DNA of 64,000 bases from JANMEX01 sp031422915. GTDB lineage: Bacteria; Pseudomonadota; Alphaproteobacteria; Rhizobiales; Rhizobiaceae. The stretch covers positions 70,255 through 134,254 of the forward strand of contig JANPEK010000135.1 in the NCBI GenBank assembly GCA_031422915.1, written 5' to 3'. The stretch's first letter is position 1, and each line of letters starts with the position of its first letter. Positions 55,168 to 63,825 of the stretch are shown here, in pieces. A model generated the notes under the pieces. The model was given only the letters and a program-made list of their open reading frames with translations, was not told where the DNA came from and did not search any database. A program made the translations under genes and the position numbers.

Positions 55168-55241
55168 GCCGCCGGAATGGCCGATCAAACGGACATTATC
55201 CATTCCGGCGGCAGAGCCGGTCTACCAGCCCCGCAGACCGG
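55168..55241. other. Two consecutive strong hairpins, possible structured RNA
   Basis: GCCGCCGGAATGG (55168-55180) and CCATTCCGGCGGC (55200-55212) pair perfectly over 13 bp with a 19-base loop. CCGGTCT (55217-55223) and AGACCGG (55235-55241) follow 4 bases later. Neither has a T-run on the plus strand, so it may be a structured RNA or a DNA site. Confidence 0.45.
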
Positions 55242-55424
55242 TTAACGAGGCAACCGCAAGAGGGTCAGCATAGCGCCGACGAAGGCGGGACCCGGGACCG
55301 ATTGTCCCCGGCGAGGGGTGCCGCATGAAAGCCCGGAGGGATGCGCGAGTTTGGGTGCCGTGCGTGTTGGTAGATAGAGGGGATTTTCTCTTGCTGGCGA
55401 ATTTTGTTTGACAGTTTGTTTTTA

Positions 55425-55515
55425 TGCGGCGATCATCACCGCATAGTACATATTTGATAAACTTTAAACGTTATGGTATTTATGCAATACGCGAAATCCG
55501 GCGATCATCGCCGCA
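55425..55515 (+). promoter_or_regulatory. abiE promoter with two palindromic operators
   Basis: TGCGGCGATCATCACCGCA (55425-55443) and TCCGGCGATCATCGCCGCA (55497-55515) agree at 16 of 19 positions; the second contains the perfect palindrome CGGCGAT-C-ATCGCCG. Between them TTGATA (55454-55459) and TATTTA (55477-55482) are 17 bp apart. AbiEi antitoxins are known to repress their promoter by binding two inverted repeats. Confidence 0.7.
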
Positions 55516-55535
55516 AAATCTGATTTGTGCAAACC

Positions 55536-56396
55536 ATGCCGCTTAATGCTGAGAGACGATTGCGCCTACTGAACGGGCTTCCGGCCGGAATGCCGGTCAG
55601 CAAAGCTTGGATCATGCGTCAGGATCCATCCATGAACCGTCACGCTGTCGACAACCTCGTCAAGAGCAGACAATTGGAACCCTTGGCGCCTGGGGTGTAT
55701 TTGCGCCCCGGAACAAAAATGAATTGGCAGGGGGCAGTCGCTTCCCTGCAGAACATGTTTCGCCTGGACTTGACACCCGGTGGCCTCACCGCGCTCGAGC
55801 AACACGGATTTGCACACTACCTTCCGATTTCACGCAAACGCCAGGTGCGGCTTTATGGCAAGGATGCCATTCCAAAATGGTTGGTATTGGCGTTGCCCGA
55901 TGTCGAGTTCGATCGCAATCTCCCGCTCCCCGGGTTGGGATCAACTGGTCTCGTCAACTTCGAATATGACACACAGGAACGGCTTCTTTCCCAGCCGGAC
56001 AGCTCCTCAGAGCGGAAATCCGCTTGGCCGTTTACGCTGTCATCGCCAGAGCGGGCATTTCTCGAAGTTCTACAGGATGTGCCGGACACCGTTTCATTTG
56101 AGCATGCGGAACAACTGCTTCAAGGTATGACAACGCTTTCGCCGCGCCTTATGGAACGCCTTTTGCGAAAATGCACACATGTCAAAGTGAGGCGGCTATT
56201 CTATTGGCTGGCGGAGCGCCAGACTTACACATGGCGCAAAAAACTGCCATCTCCTGAAGCGCTCGATGAGCTCGGACTCGGCAGCGGAAACCGGGTGCTG
56301 GTCAAAGGCGGAAGGCTCAGCGCAAAGTACATGATAACCGTTCCGGAGGACATGTGGACACCAACAGCCCTTACTACCGACAAGTCAGGCTCCTGA
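55536..56396 (+). CDS. abiEi: AbiEi-type antitoxin and repressor
   Basis: The ATG at 55536 gives 286 residues; a GTG three codons earlier is possible. A winged helix occupies about residues 10-70 (GMPVSKAWIMRQDPSMNRHA, LEPLAPGVYLRPG). The rest is the C-terminal antitoxin domain (TPGGLTALEQHGFAHYLP, SSPERAFLEVLQDV). AbiEi proteins act at the promoter and not on the toxin itself, the type IV arrangement. The gene overlaps the toxin gene by 43 bp. The second operator lies just before the start. Confidence 0.85.
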   Translation: MPLNAERRLRLLNGLPAGMPVSKAWIMRQDPSMNRHAVDNLVKSRQLEPLAPGVYLRPGTKMNWQGAVASLQNMFRLDLTPGGLTALEQHGFAHYLPISRKRQVRLYGKDAIPKWLVLALPDVEFDRNLPLPGLGSTGLVNFEYDTQERLLSQPDSSSERKSAWPFTLSSPERAFLEVLQDVPDTVSFEHAEQLLQGMTTLSPRLMERLLRKCTHVKVRRLFYWLAERQTYTWRKKLPSPEALDELGLGSGNRVLVKGGRLSAKYMITVPEDMWTPTALTTDKSGS

Positions 56397-57283
56397 CCCG
56401 CATTCTGCCGATCGTCGCGCAAGAGCCTTGCTTTGCTCTGAAAGGTGGGACAGCGATCAATCTGTTTGTTCGCAACTTGCCCCGCCTGTCCGTCGACATC
56501 GACCTCGTCTATCTGCCAATGGACGATCGCGACACCGCCCTGAAAAACATCACGGCTGCGCTGGACAGAATTGCCGCTGCAATTTTGCAGGCAATGCCGG
56601 ATGCAAAAATCATCAAGTCATTTGAGATGCAGCCCGACGCGCTCAGGCTCTTCGTCACTCAGGCAGCCGAGCGCATCAAAATCGAACTTTCACCGGTCCT
56701 TCGCGGCTCAGTGTTCAAGGAAGAATTGCGGCAGTTTTCGCCGCGGGTCGAAGAGCAATTCGGATATGTCGAAATACCATTGCTCTCGTTCCCTGACCTT
56801 TATGCGGGCAAACTCTGTGCGGCCCTCGACCGCCAGCATCCAAGAGACCTATTCGATGTGAAACTCCTGCTCGACAATGAAGGACTAACGCCGGATCTCA
56901 TCAAGACTTTCGTGGTCTATTTGATCAGCCACAACCGCACCATGGGCGAACTGCTGCGTCCGACCCGAAAAGACATCTCTGGCCTCTACCAGGGTGAATT
57001 CCTCAACATGGCTGATGACGAGGTAAGCCTTGATGAGCTACTCGACGTGCGAGAAAAGTTGATTGTCGGCATCAACGAACGACTGACCGACGACCAAAAG
57101 CATTTCCTGATTTCGTTCAAAGCCCGAGAGCCTGATTGGTCACTACTCGGAATCCAAGATGCGGAAAGATTGCCTGCCGTCCGATGGAAATTGCAAAACT
57201 TGGCGCGAATGCCCGTCGAAAAGCACCAAGGTGCGCTGGCTTCGTTACAAGCCATCCTGAACCTCGACGAGATCGGCAGATAG
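56354..57283 (+). CDS. abiEii: AbiEii-type nucleotidyltransferase toxin
   Basis: A GTG start at 56354, after GGAGGACAT, gives 309 residues. The nucleotidyltransferase core is clear: FALKGGTAINLFVRN near 27-41, LSVDIDLVYLP near 45-55 with the two Asp of the metal site, and ELSPVLRG and LYAGKLCAALDRQHPRDLFD further on. The family transfers nucleotides to tRNA or another acceptor and halts growth, giving phage abortive infection or plasmid stability. The C-terminal 100 residues are helical. It follows the antitoxin gene in one operon. Confidence 0.9.
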   Translation: MDTNSPYYRQVRLLTRILPIVAQEPCFALKGGTAINLFVRNLPRLSVDIDLVYLPMDDRDTALKNITAALDRIAAAILQAMPDAKIIKSFEMQPDALRLFVTQAAERIKIELSPVLRGSVFKEELRQFSPRVEEQFGYVEIPLLSFPDLYAGKLCAALDRQHPRDLFDVKLLLDNEGLTPDLIKTFVVYLISHNRTMGELLRPTRKDISGLYQGEFLNMADDEVSLDELLDVREKLIVGINERLTDDQKHFLISFKAREPDWSLLGIQDAERLPAVRWKLQNLARMPVEKHQGALASLQAILNLDEIGR

Positions 57284-57537
57284 ACATTCAAAATAGCCGA
57301 AAAGGCAACGAAGCGACGATTGGGAGTTGAATTCCAGTCAGTCCTGAGCCGGATCATTCACTTAGAACTATGCGACTAACCGGCCCAGTTTCCGGGTGAA
57401 ACTCAACAGACTTTGCCAAACACGTCCGAAGTATGTGACGTCTTTCGGACATAGCTTTTCTGCACAATACTGAACAACTCACTCTGAATTGCACATTCGC
57501 GTTTACTTTCATTGCTCATGCAATGAAGAGTGCATCT

Positions 57538-58257
57538 ATGGCATTTCGATTCATTCACACTGCCGATATCCACCTCGACTCTCCTTTGCGCACGCTGGCG
57601 ATGCGCAACAGCGACCTCGCAGGGTTGATAGGGGACGCGACGCGCCAAGCTTTGGTGACGATCGTCGATCTGTGCCTCGATGAACAGGTGGATGCACTGA
57701 TTGTCGCCGGCGATCTGTTTGACGGCGACCAGACGTCGATGAAAACGGCCCGGTTTCTGGCCAGTCAGATGCAGCGTTTGAACGAGGCCGGAATCTCGAC
57801 ATTCATCGTTCGAGGCAATCACGATGCCCTTTCGCGCATCACCCAAGAACTTATCTTGCCGCCCTCAGTTACCGTATTCGGCGGTCACTCCAATTCCGTT
57901 CACGTCAACAAAGATGACCTCGCACTTTCCATTCACGGCCTGAATTTTTCCAAACCTCAAGCCCCGGAAAGCCTTCTTGAGAAGTATCACCGCCCTACCC
58001 CGGATGTCGTCAATATCGACATCATGCATACGAGCCTGGCGGGCGCCCCAGGACACGACCTTTACGCGCCTTGCAGGGCATCAGAGCTACATGGCTGGGG
58101 TTACAACTATTGGGCATTGGGACATGTCCATGCCCGAACCCAACACGCCGGAGAGCGCAAGCTGATCATGCCCGGTATGCCCCAATGACGGGACATCAAT
58201 GAAGCCGGCGAGAAAACCGTCACGCTAGTTACGGTCCATGACGATCATACATGTTGA
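57538..58257 (+). pseudogene. YhaO/SbcD-like metallophosphoesterase, cut by a stop codon
   Basis: From the ATG at 57538 the frame encodes 216 residues to a TGA at 58186-58188. The calcineurin-like motifs are intact: HTADIHLDSPL, VAGDLFDGD, IVRGNHD and ALGHVHAR. The last residues before the stop are MPGMPQ; after it the same frame goes on as RDINEAGEKTVTLVTVHDD until 58257. In the family this point reads P-G-x-x-Q-G-R-D-I-N-E, so a GGA to TGA change would explain the stop. The usual C-terminal 150-200 residues and the partner ATPase YhaN are missing. Probably inactive for repair. Confidence 0.8.
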
Positions 58258-58571
58258 TTTGCGGACGGAATTGATCCGGTTTGTCAATTCGTGCTGATCC
58301 CGCGACATGGTTGATAAACACAATTTTTTCAAGCCACTACGCTTGTCCGAATGGATCAGCAACAGTTGCAAACTGCGGATCAAATCGAAGTAAAAATCAA
58401 CAGTAAACGCGCCATTTCGCTTCAAAAGCCCGAAAACCTGAATCTATTTTGGTTCAATCGAAAGCAGATCTGCTTCAGCAGTTAGGAACATCAAGACGCG
58501 GAACTAAATCAGACATCAAGAGTTACTGATTATGATCGCTAATTTTAGCCGTCATTTTATGGAGACGTCAA
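58258..58571. promoter_or_regulatory. Gap with candidate EcfG-type stress promoter
   Basis: No gene is seen in these 314 bp. GGAAC (58500-58504) is followed by 16 bp and AGTT (58521-58524), close to the alphaproteobacterial general stress consensus GGAAC-N16/17-cGTT. It lies about 45 bp before the first ferritin-like gene. Confidence 0.5.
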
Positions 58572-59258
58572 ATGCAAGACTCCCAAACCCACAACGGCAA
58601 ACATATTTTGTCCTCGCCAAACTCCCGCCGCACGGTACTAAAATGGACAGGCGGCGCTATGGCCACGCTGGCGATTTTCGGCGGCCAATTGCCAAACTTC
58701 GGCATGAGCGAAGCGCTCGCCGCTGATCTTGGCGAAGGCGATATCGGCATATTGAATTATGCCTACGCGTTGGAGCAGCTCGAAACTGCATTCTACGTCA
58801 AGGTCATCGAAAGCCCATATGGCGGCATCAGCGACAGCGAAAAGATAATCCTGACAGACATTCGCGACCATGAAGTGGCCCACATGGAATTTTTGAAAAA
58901 GGCGCTCGCTGACAAGGCTATTCCAAGCCTTGAGGTGGATTTCTCAAAGATCGATTTTACCAGCCGCGACAGCGTGCTGAACACCGCCAAGACATTCGAA
59001 GACCTCGGCGTCGCCGCGTATAATGGCGCGGGCAAGCTCATCAAGAACGTTGATTATCTCGCTGCCGCCGGAACCATTGTTTCGGTCGAAGCGCGTCATG
59101 CCGCAACTATCCGCGACCTGCTGCAGCCCGGAAGCGTGGCCTTCTCCGGACCTGACGTTGTCGACAAGAACGGCCTTGATGGCGCTTTGCCGCCGGCCAA
59201 GGTTCTCGCCTCGGCTGGTCCGTTCATCAAAACCGAAGTCACAGCTCTCAGCTTGTAA
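58572..59258 (+). CDS. Tat-exported ferritin-like protein
   Basis: A 228-residue protein from the ATG at 58572, after GGAGACGTC. Residues 18-52 are a twin-arginine signal (SRRTVLKWTGGAMATLAIF). The body is a four-helix ferritin-like domain of the Ferritin_2 type: LNYAYALEQLETAFYVKV, IRDHEVAHMEFLKKAL, FEDLGVAAYNGAGKL and VSVEARHAATIRDLL carry the Glu/His ligands of a likely di-iron site. Its role may be oxidative stress defence in the periplasm. A second, related gene follows 13 bp downstream. Confidence 0.88.
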   Translation: MQDSQTHNGKHILSSPNSRRTVLKWTGGAMATLAIFGGQLPNFGMSEALAADLGEGDIGILNYAYALEQLETAFYVKVIESPYGGISDSEKIILTDIRDHEVAHMEFLKKALADKAIPSLEVDFSKIDFTSRDSVLNTAKTFEDLGVAAYNGAGKLIKNVDYLAAAGTIVSVEARHAATIRDLLQPGSVAFSGPDVVDKNGLDGALPPAKVLASAGPFIKTEVTALSL

Positions 59259-59271
59259 AAGGACCGTCATC

Positions 59272-59934
59272 ATGAACACGACCAGCAATACAATTCTTGG
59301 AACACTCGATCCCGATCTGATTGGCCGCATGGTCAGCACAAGACGGGGCCTGTTCTCGCAAGCGGCCCTGTCGCTCGGCGCATTGGCGTCCGCGCCCTTG
59401 GTTCTGGCCGCCGCTTCAAAGGAAGCCTTCGCTGCGGGAATGCCGCAGCAAATTGTTGACACATTGAACTTTGCGCTTACCCTTGAGCACATTGAGGATG
59501 CATTCTACCGGTCGGCACTCGAGAAGAACTTCATCCCGAAAGAGCATGAAGCCGTTTTCCAGCATATCGGCCTGCATGAAGCCCAGCATGTGGCCTTTCT
59601 TCAAGGCGCACTCGGCGCGGCGGCAGTTAAGCGACCTGAAGCGGACTTCACCGCTGGTGGCAAATACGCGGATGTGTTCTCAAACTTTGAGACATTCCTG
59701 ACGCTCAGCCAGACCTTCGAGGATCTCGGCGTCGCCGCATACAAGGGCCAAGCCGGGAATTTGATGGAGAATGGCGACATCCTCACAGCGGCCTTGCAAA
59801 TCCATTCCGTTGAAGCCCGCCACGCGGCAGCGGTCCGCCGGATTGGCGGCAAGAAGGCGTGGGATTCAGCTTTCGACGAGCCGATGACCAAGGAAGCGGT
59901 TCTCGCTGCGGCGATGCCATTCCTGAAGCCTTGA
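59272..59934 (+). CDS. Second Tat-exported ferritin-like protein
   Basis: The ATG at 59272, after AAAAGGACC, gives 220 residues; upstream codons overlap the previous gene and are not used. A twin-arginine signal (STRRGLFSQAALSLGALAS) is followed by a ferritin-like domain with NFALTLEHIEDAFYRSAL, IGLHEAQHVAFLQGAL, FEDLGVAAYKGQAGNL and HSVEARHAAAVRRIG. It is a distant duplicate of the first gene. A 10-bp hairpin follows at 59951. Confidence 0.88.
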   Translation: MNTTSNTILGTLDPDLIGRMVSTRRGLFSQAALSLGALASAPLVLAAASKEAFAAGMPQQIVDTLNFALTLEHIEDAFYRSALEKNFIPKEHEAVFQHIGLHEAQHVAFLQGALGAAAVKRPEADFTAGGKYADVFSNFETFLTLSQTFEDLGVAAYKGQAGNLMENGDILTAALQIHSVEARHAAAVRRIGGKKAWDSAFDEPMTKEAVLAAAMPFLKP

Positions 59935-59950
59935 CGCGAACCAGAACAAT

Positions 59951-59979
59951 GGCCCGCCGATACCACAATTCGGCGGGCC
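59951..59979 (+). terminator. Hairpin after the ferritin-like genes
   Basis: GGCCCGCCGA-N9-TCGGCGGGCC is a perfect 10-bp stem 17 bp after the stop. No T-run follows, so it may lower readthrough or protect the message end instead of ending transcription. Confidence 0.6.
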
Positions 59980-60020
59980 CTACAGAAGGGAGAAAACTGA
60001 AACCACACAAAGGAAATATC

Positions 60021-60128
60021 ATGAAACGGACAATGACACTTTTTACCAGCATCGCACTCGCAATGGCCTTGTAGGACGGCGCGGCGGCTCCGGCAGCCGC
60101 AGGGACATTGAATAGCCCTTCGAAATAA
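60021..60128 (+). pseudogene. Remnant of a small exported protein
   Basis: An ATG at 60021 with AAGGAAAT upstream opens MKRTMTLFTSIALAMAL, a typical signal peptide, and meets TAG at 60072. The same frame continues as DGAAAPAAAGTLNSPSK to TAA at 60128, the look of a mature N-terminus. So this is a small gene broken by a stop, or the stub of a longer one. It would be third in the ferritin-like operon. Confidence 0.45.
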
Positions 60129-60558
60129 TACAATCCGGTTAGCCACTTACATGGCGCATCGCGCGGCCAGGAATTGAAGGCAAGGAGAAGCGATAGCTTT
60201 GTGAGCGCGACATTCGCAGCAAGTTCATCACCCCAGAACTACGATAGGTCAAGAAAACGGATGAAGTGTCGACCAGAGGTTTGCCGGGTTTAAAATCGCC
60301 ACCGAACTCATGCGATCCGCGAGGTTGGCTGAAAAGTCCATGTCCGGCGCAAATTCGTCGACAGCTCGTCAAAATCGTAGTCTATGTATGCTATGGGTAA
60401 GGCTAGGCAAAGCGCCGACCCGAGGACCTTGAGCCTATCGAGAACATTCTTCCACTAACGGTGTTGCTCGATGTCACGTGCATCGCAAGAGTATGTCGCT
60501 AGCACGCGTGGTGCTGGCGACTGCTATCACACGCAGTAATCGACGGAGCCCAATCAGG
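60129..60558. other. Gap upstream of the HWE kinase gene
   Basis: About 430 bp in which no gene could be supported. A GTG start at 60478 would lengthen the kinase into this region; no ribosome site supports it. Confidence 0.4.
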
Positions 60559-63306
60559 ATGAATCAGCCAGCAGATATTCTTAAGGAAAACGAGCGGCTG
60601 TCCAGTGATATCAACCGGCTCCAAGTTTCAGAAACACGATACCGCCGCCTTTTCGAGGCAGCCCATGATGGCATTCTTATCGTCGATCCCGACACGCGAA
60701 AGATCATCGATGCCAATCCGTTCATGATCAAGCTGCTTGGGTATTCGTTTGACGAATTGGTCGGCATGGAGATTTTCGAGATCGGTCTGTTCAGCGACGC
60801 CCAAGCCAGCCAGGACATGTTTCAGATCTTGAAGGCTACCGGACAAATCCGATATGAAAATCTGCCGTTGCAAACCGAGAACGGTGCACCTCGCGAGGTC
60901 GAGGTGGTGGCCAATTGCTATGATGAAAACGGTCACAACGTCATCCAATTCAACGTCCGAGATATAACCGTGCGCGCACGTGCGGCCGTAGCGCACGCGC
61001 AGGCCGAGTCGGCGCTTCGTGAAAGCGAGGAGCGGCTGCGCACGCTGTTTGACTCAATCGACGAGGGCTTCATGGAAGTCGAAGTCGTGATGAACGCGGA
61101 AGGTCGCGCCGTGGACTGGCGCTATCTGATGCTCAATGCTTCCTTTGAACGCCTGACGGGGCTTTCGGACATCACGGGTATGCTGGTCAGCGAACTGATG
61201 CCCGACTTGGAGCCGGAGTGGGCCGAGCGGTATTCGCGGGTGGTGAACACCGGCGAGGCGCTACGCTTTGAATTGCCGGCGTCCGGCCTCGGCCGCTGGT
61301 TCGACGTTTTTCTTTCTCGCGTCGGCGATGCTGGCAGCCGTCGTGTCGCGGCGGTCTATAATGACATTACCGAACGTAAGCTGGCCGAGACTGCATTGCG
61401 CGAAAGCGAGGCGCGACAGGCGTTCCTTCTGAGGTTCAGCGACGCGCTCCGCGCGGAGCCGAACGCCGACGCAATGTCAGAGAGAGCAATTAAGATGCTC
61501 TTCCAGCACATGAAGCTCGATCATTGCTACGTCGGGGTTTATCGACTGGCGGAGGATGTCGGCGAAATTCCTCATCAGGTGCACAACGATCGTCTTCCCC
61601 CGATGCCCGCCAAGGTGCGTCTGTCCGATTTTCCCAAGGGGATTCAAGTCGTATTTGATCGGACGCTGGTAATCGACGACGTTTCGACGATGGAGGGCCT
61701 TTCGGACAGCGAGCGGGAGAGTTTCAACGGTCTCGGCGTGGGTGCCTTGATCAACGCAAGCCTGCGCAAGGGCGAGAATGACCCAATTTGGGCACTTGTC
61801 GCAGTCTCGGCCTCACCTCGGGTCTGGACACCGGGCGAAGTCTTCCTGGTCGAGGACGTCGCAGAACGCACCTGGGCGGCGGTGGAACGCGCCCGTGCCA
61901 AAGAGCGGCTGCAAATCGCGCATGACACGTTCCGCAGTCTCATCGACCGGTCCCCATTTGGCACGTATATCGTCGATGCCGACTTCTGCATGGTTCAGAT
62001 GAGCGATGGCGGGCAGAAGGCGTTCGGCATTCTGCGCCCGTTGATCGGTCACGACTTCTCCGTTGTGGTGCACGCCGTTTGGCCGGAACCGTTTGCCAGC
62101 GAGGTCATTGCACGCTTCCGCCATACCCTGACGACGGGAGAGCCTTTCAAAGCATTAACGAACGAGCGTCGTTCGGACATCGACGCCACCGAGGCCTACG
62201 ATTGGAAGATTGAACGTATCATTCTGCCAGATGGCCGTTTTGGTGTCGTCTGCCATTTCTACGATTTCACTGAACAACAGCAGCAAGAAGATCACATCAA
62301 GCTGCTGTTAGGTGAGGTCAACCATCGATCGAAGAACATGCTCAGTCTCATCGAGGCAATTGCACGACAGACAGTAAAGACTCAGCCGGATCATTTCCTT
62401 GAGGTCTTCGGCCAGCGCGTGCGGGCAATCTCGGCCAGTCAGGATTTGCTCGTCAAGGGAGAATGGAAGGCCGTGGAGCTCGGCGAGCTTGTCCGATCTC
62501 AACTCGCCCATTTCGGAGAAGAGCACGATGGTCGCATCACGATTGACGGCCCGTCGCTGAAGATTACCGCATCGGCATCGCAGTCACTCGGGATGGCCCT
62601 GCACGAGCTTGCGACCAACGCCGCAAAATTTGGCGCACTTTCGAACGAATCCGGTCGATTAGTGATCAGCTGGAGCTTGCAATCAGACGCCACTGGCCAA
62701 ACACAGTTCGCAATGTCTTGGTGCGAAAGCGGTGGCCCGCCGGTCGCCAAGCCAACGCGCCGTGGCTTTGGCTCAACCATGATCGACAGCATGCTAAGGA
62801 CGAGTCTTGGCTGCGACGCCAAGGTCGATTTCGCGCCGACCGGTCTCGTCTGGCGCATTGGCTGCCCGGCAGCAAGCCTGGTCGAAAGTGTCGTTCCACC
62901 ATTGCTGCGGTCGAACGGCACTGCGGCTGGTCAAGCAGCGGTGTCGGAATCTGGTCGCCGCATACTTGTCGTAGAAGACGAGCCCCTGATTGCCATGGAT
63001 TTCAGCCAGACCTTGTCGGACGCTGGCTACGCGGTGATCGGACCTGCGAACTCGGTCGCGCGGGCGCTTGCATTGCTTGCGCAGTTCGGATGCGACGCAG
63101 CTATCCTAGATGTCAATCTCGGCACAGAAACTTCGGAGCCGATTGCGCTGGAACTCATCAAACTCGGTAAACCTTTCGTTGCCACATCCGGGTATTCGCG
63201 CGAGCAGCAGCCAAAGATCATGCGGTCGGCGCCGCTGCTGGGAAAGCCGGTCAGTGCCGCGATGCTGATCGCCGAAGTTGAGCGCTGCCTGATCACCGAA
63301 AAGTGA
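60559..63306 (+). CDS. Hybrid HWE-family sensor histidine kinase with receiver
   Basis: From the ATG at 60559 (915 residues; GGAG 10 nt upstream). Domains in order: a PAS near 25-140 (RYRRLFEAAHDGILIVDPDT), a PAS near 160-280, a GAF near 300-460, a third PAS near 475-590, the HWE dimerisation and ATP part near 605-790 (phospho-acceptor His in GEVNHRSKNMLSLIEAIARQ; MALHELATNAAKFGALS), and a receiver near 820-915 (ILVVEDEPLIAMD, acceptor Asp in AAILDVNLG). No membrane helix, so a cytosolic sensor. HWE kinases often feed the alphaproteobacterial general stress response, in line with the EcfG-like promoter nearby. Confidence 0.9.
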   Translation: MNQPADILKENERLSSDINRLQVSETRYRRLFEAAHDGILIVDPDTRKIIDANPFMIKLLGYSFDELVGMEIFEIGLFSDAQASQDMFQILKATGQIRYENLPLQTENGAPREVEVVANCYDENGHNVIQFNVRDITVRARAAVAHAQAESALRESEERLRTLFDSIDEGFMEVEVVMNAEGRAVDWRYLMLNASFERLTGLSDITGMLVSELMPDLEPEWAERYSRVVNTGEALRFELPASGLGRWFDVFLSRVGDAGSRRVAAVYNDITERKLAETALRESEARQAFLLRFSDALRAEPNADAMSERAIKMLFQHMKLDHCYVGVYRLAEDVGEIPHQVHNDRLPPMPAKVRLSDFPKGIQVVFDRTLVIDDVSTMEGLSDSERESFNGLGVGALINASLRKGENDPIWALVAVSASPRVWTPGEVFLVEDVAERTWAAVERARAKERLQIAHDTFRSLIDRSPFGTYIVDADFCMVQMSDGGQKAFGILRPLIGHDFSVVVHAVWPEPFASEVIARFRHTLTTGEPFKALTNERRSDIDATEAYDWKIERIILPDGRFGVVCHFYDFTEQQQQEDHIKLLLGEVNHRSKNMLSLIEAIARQTVKTQPDHFLEVFGQRVRAISASQDLLVKGEWKAVELGELVRSQLAHFGEEHDGRITIDGPSLKITASASQSLGMALHELATNAAKFGALSNESGRLVISWSLQSDATGQTQFAMSWCESGGPPVAKPTRRGFGSTMIDSMLRTSLGCDAKVDFAPTGLVWRIGCPAASLVESVVPPLLRSNGTAAGQAAVSESGRRILVVEDEPLIAMDFSQTLSDAGYAVIGPANSVARALALLAQFGCDAAILDVNLGTETSEPIALELIKLGKPFVATSGYSREQQPKIMRSAPLLGKPVSAAMLIAEVERCLITEK

Positions 63307-63363
63307 CCCGAGATCGGGGGGCACGGGAACCTTTCGCATGTCCAAACCGAGTCTTTTGTCAAA

Positions 63364-63825
63364 GTGGCCGTCGACAGCTTGGAGGAGCTGCACCTATGGC
63401 TTTCGCGAAACCACGGGAACACTGAAAGCGTCTGGCTTATTCGCTTCAAGAAGTCGGTGCCCGAAAAATACCTTGACCGGCTCGATGTGTTGGACGAACT
63501 GCTTTGCTGGGGCTGGGTAGACGGTCTGGCGCGCAAGTTGGACGACGAACAGACCATGCAGCTGATCTCTCAGCGTCGGCAGCAGAAATGGTCAAAAAGC
63601 TATAAAGACAGGGTCGAGGAGTTGGAGGCGGCAGGCCGGATGGAAGGCCCCAGACTGGCAGCAATTGCCACCTCCAAGGCTTTGGTACTGTGGAATGCCT
63701 ACGAGCAGGTCGACGTTTTTCAGGTTCGCAAGGATCTTCGAGAGGCACTCGACTCGCAGCCGAAAGCCGCTTTGTTTTTCGATGCTGCCACGCCGTCTTA
63801 TAGGCGCAACGTTTGCGCTGGATAA
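63364..63825 (+). pseudogene. YdeI-like protein, frameshifted near its end
   Basis: The frame encodes VDSLEELHLWLSRNHGNTES, LDVLDELLCWGWVDGLARKL and KTYKDR-like KSYKDRVEELEAAGRM, the pattern of the YdeI/OmpD-associated family, to PSYRRNVCAG and a stop at 63825. From 63813 another frame continues as LRWINCADVLKPERRAL, which is the expected family continuation after RRNV, and stays open to the window edge. One base seems to be missing near 63813. The GTG at 63364 has no good ribosome site; family-like residues extend upstream (VQTESFVK) in the same frame up to the kinase stop, so the start may also be damaged. Confidence 0.65.

Larger units (their letters stand above)
54335..55535. other. 1.2-kb non-coding stretch before abiE
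   Basis: No supportable gene. It holds, from left to right: the leader of the 60-residue gene with a perfect 11-bp long-range stem (CATCCCCGCTC 54363-54373; GAGCGGGGATG 54511-54521); an A+T-rich inverted repeat TGACCAAT...ATTGGTCA (54833-54862); two strong hairpins at 55168-55241; and the abiE promoter. Confidence 0.5.
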
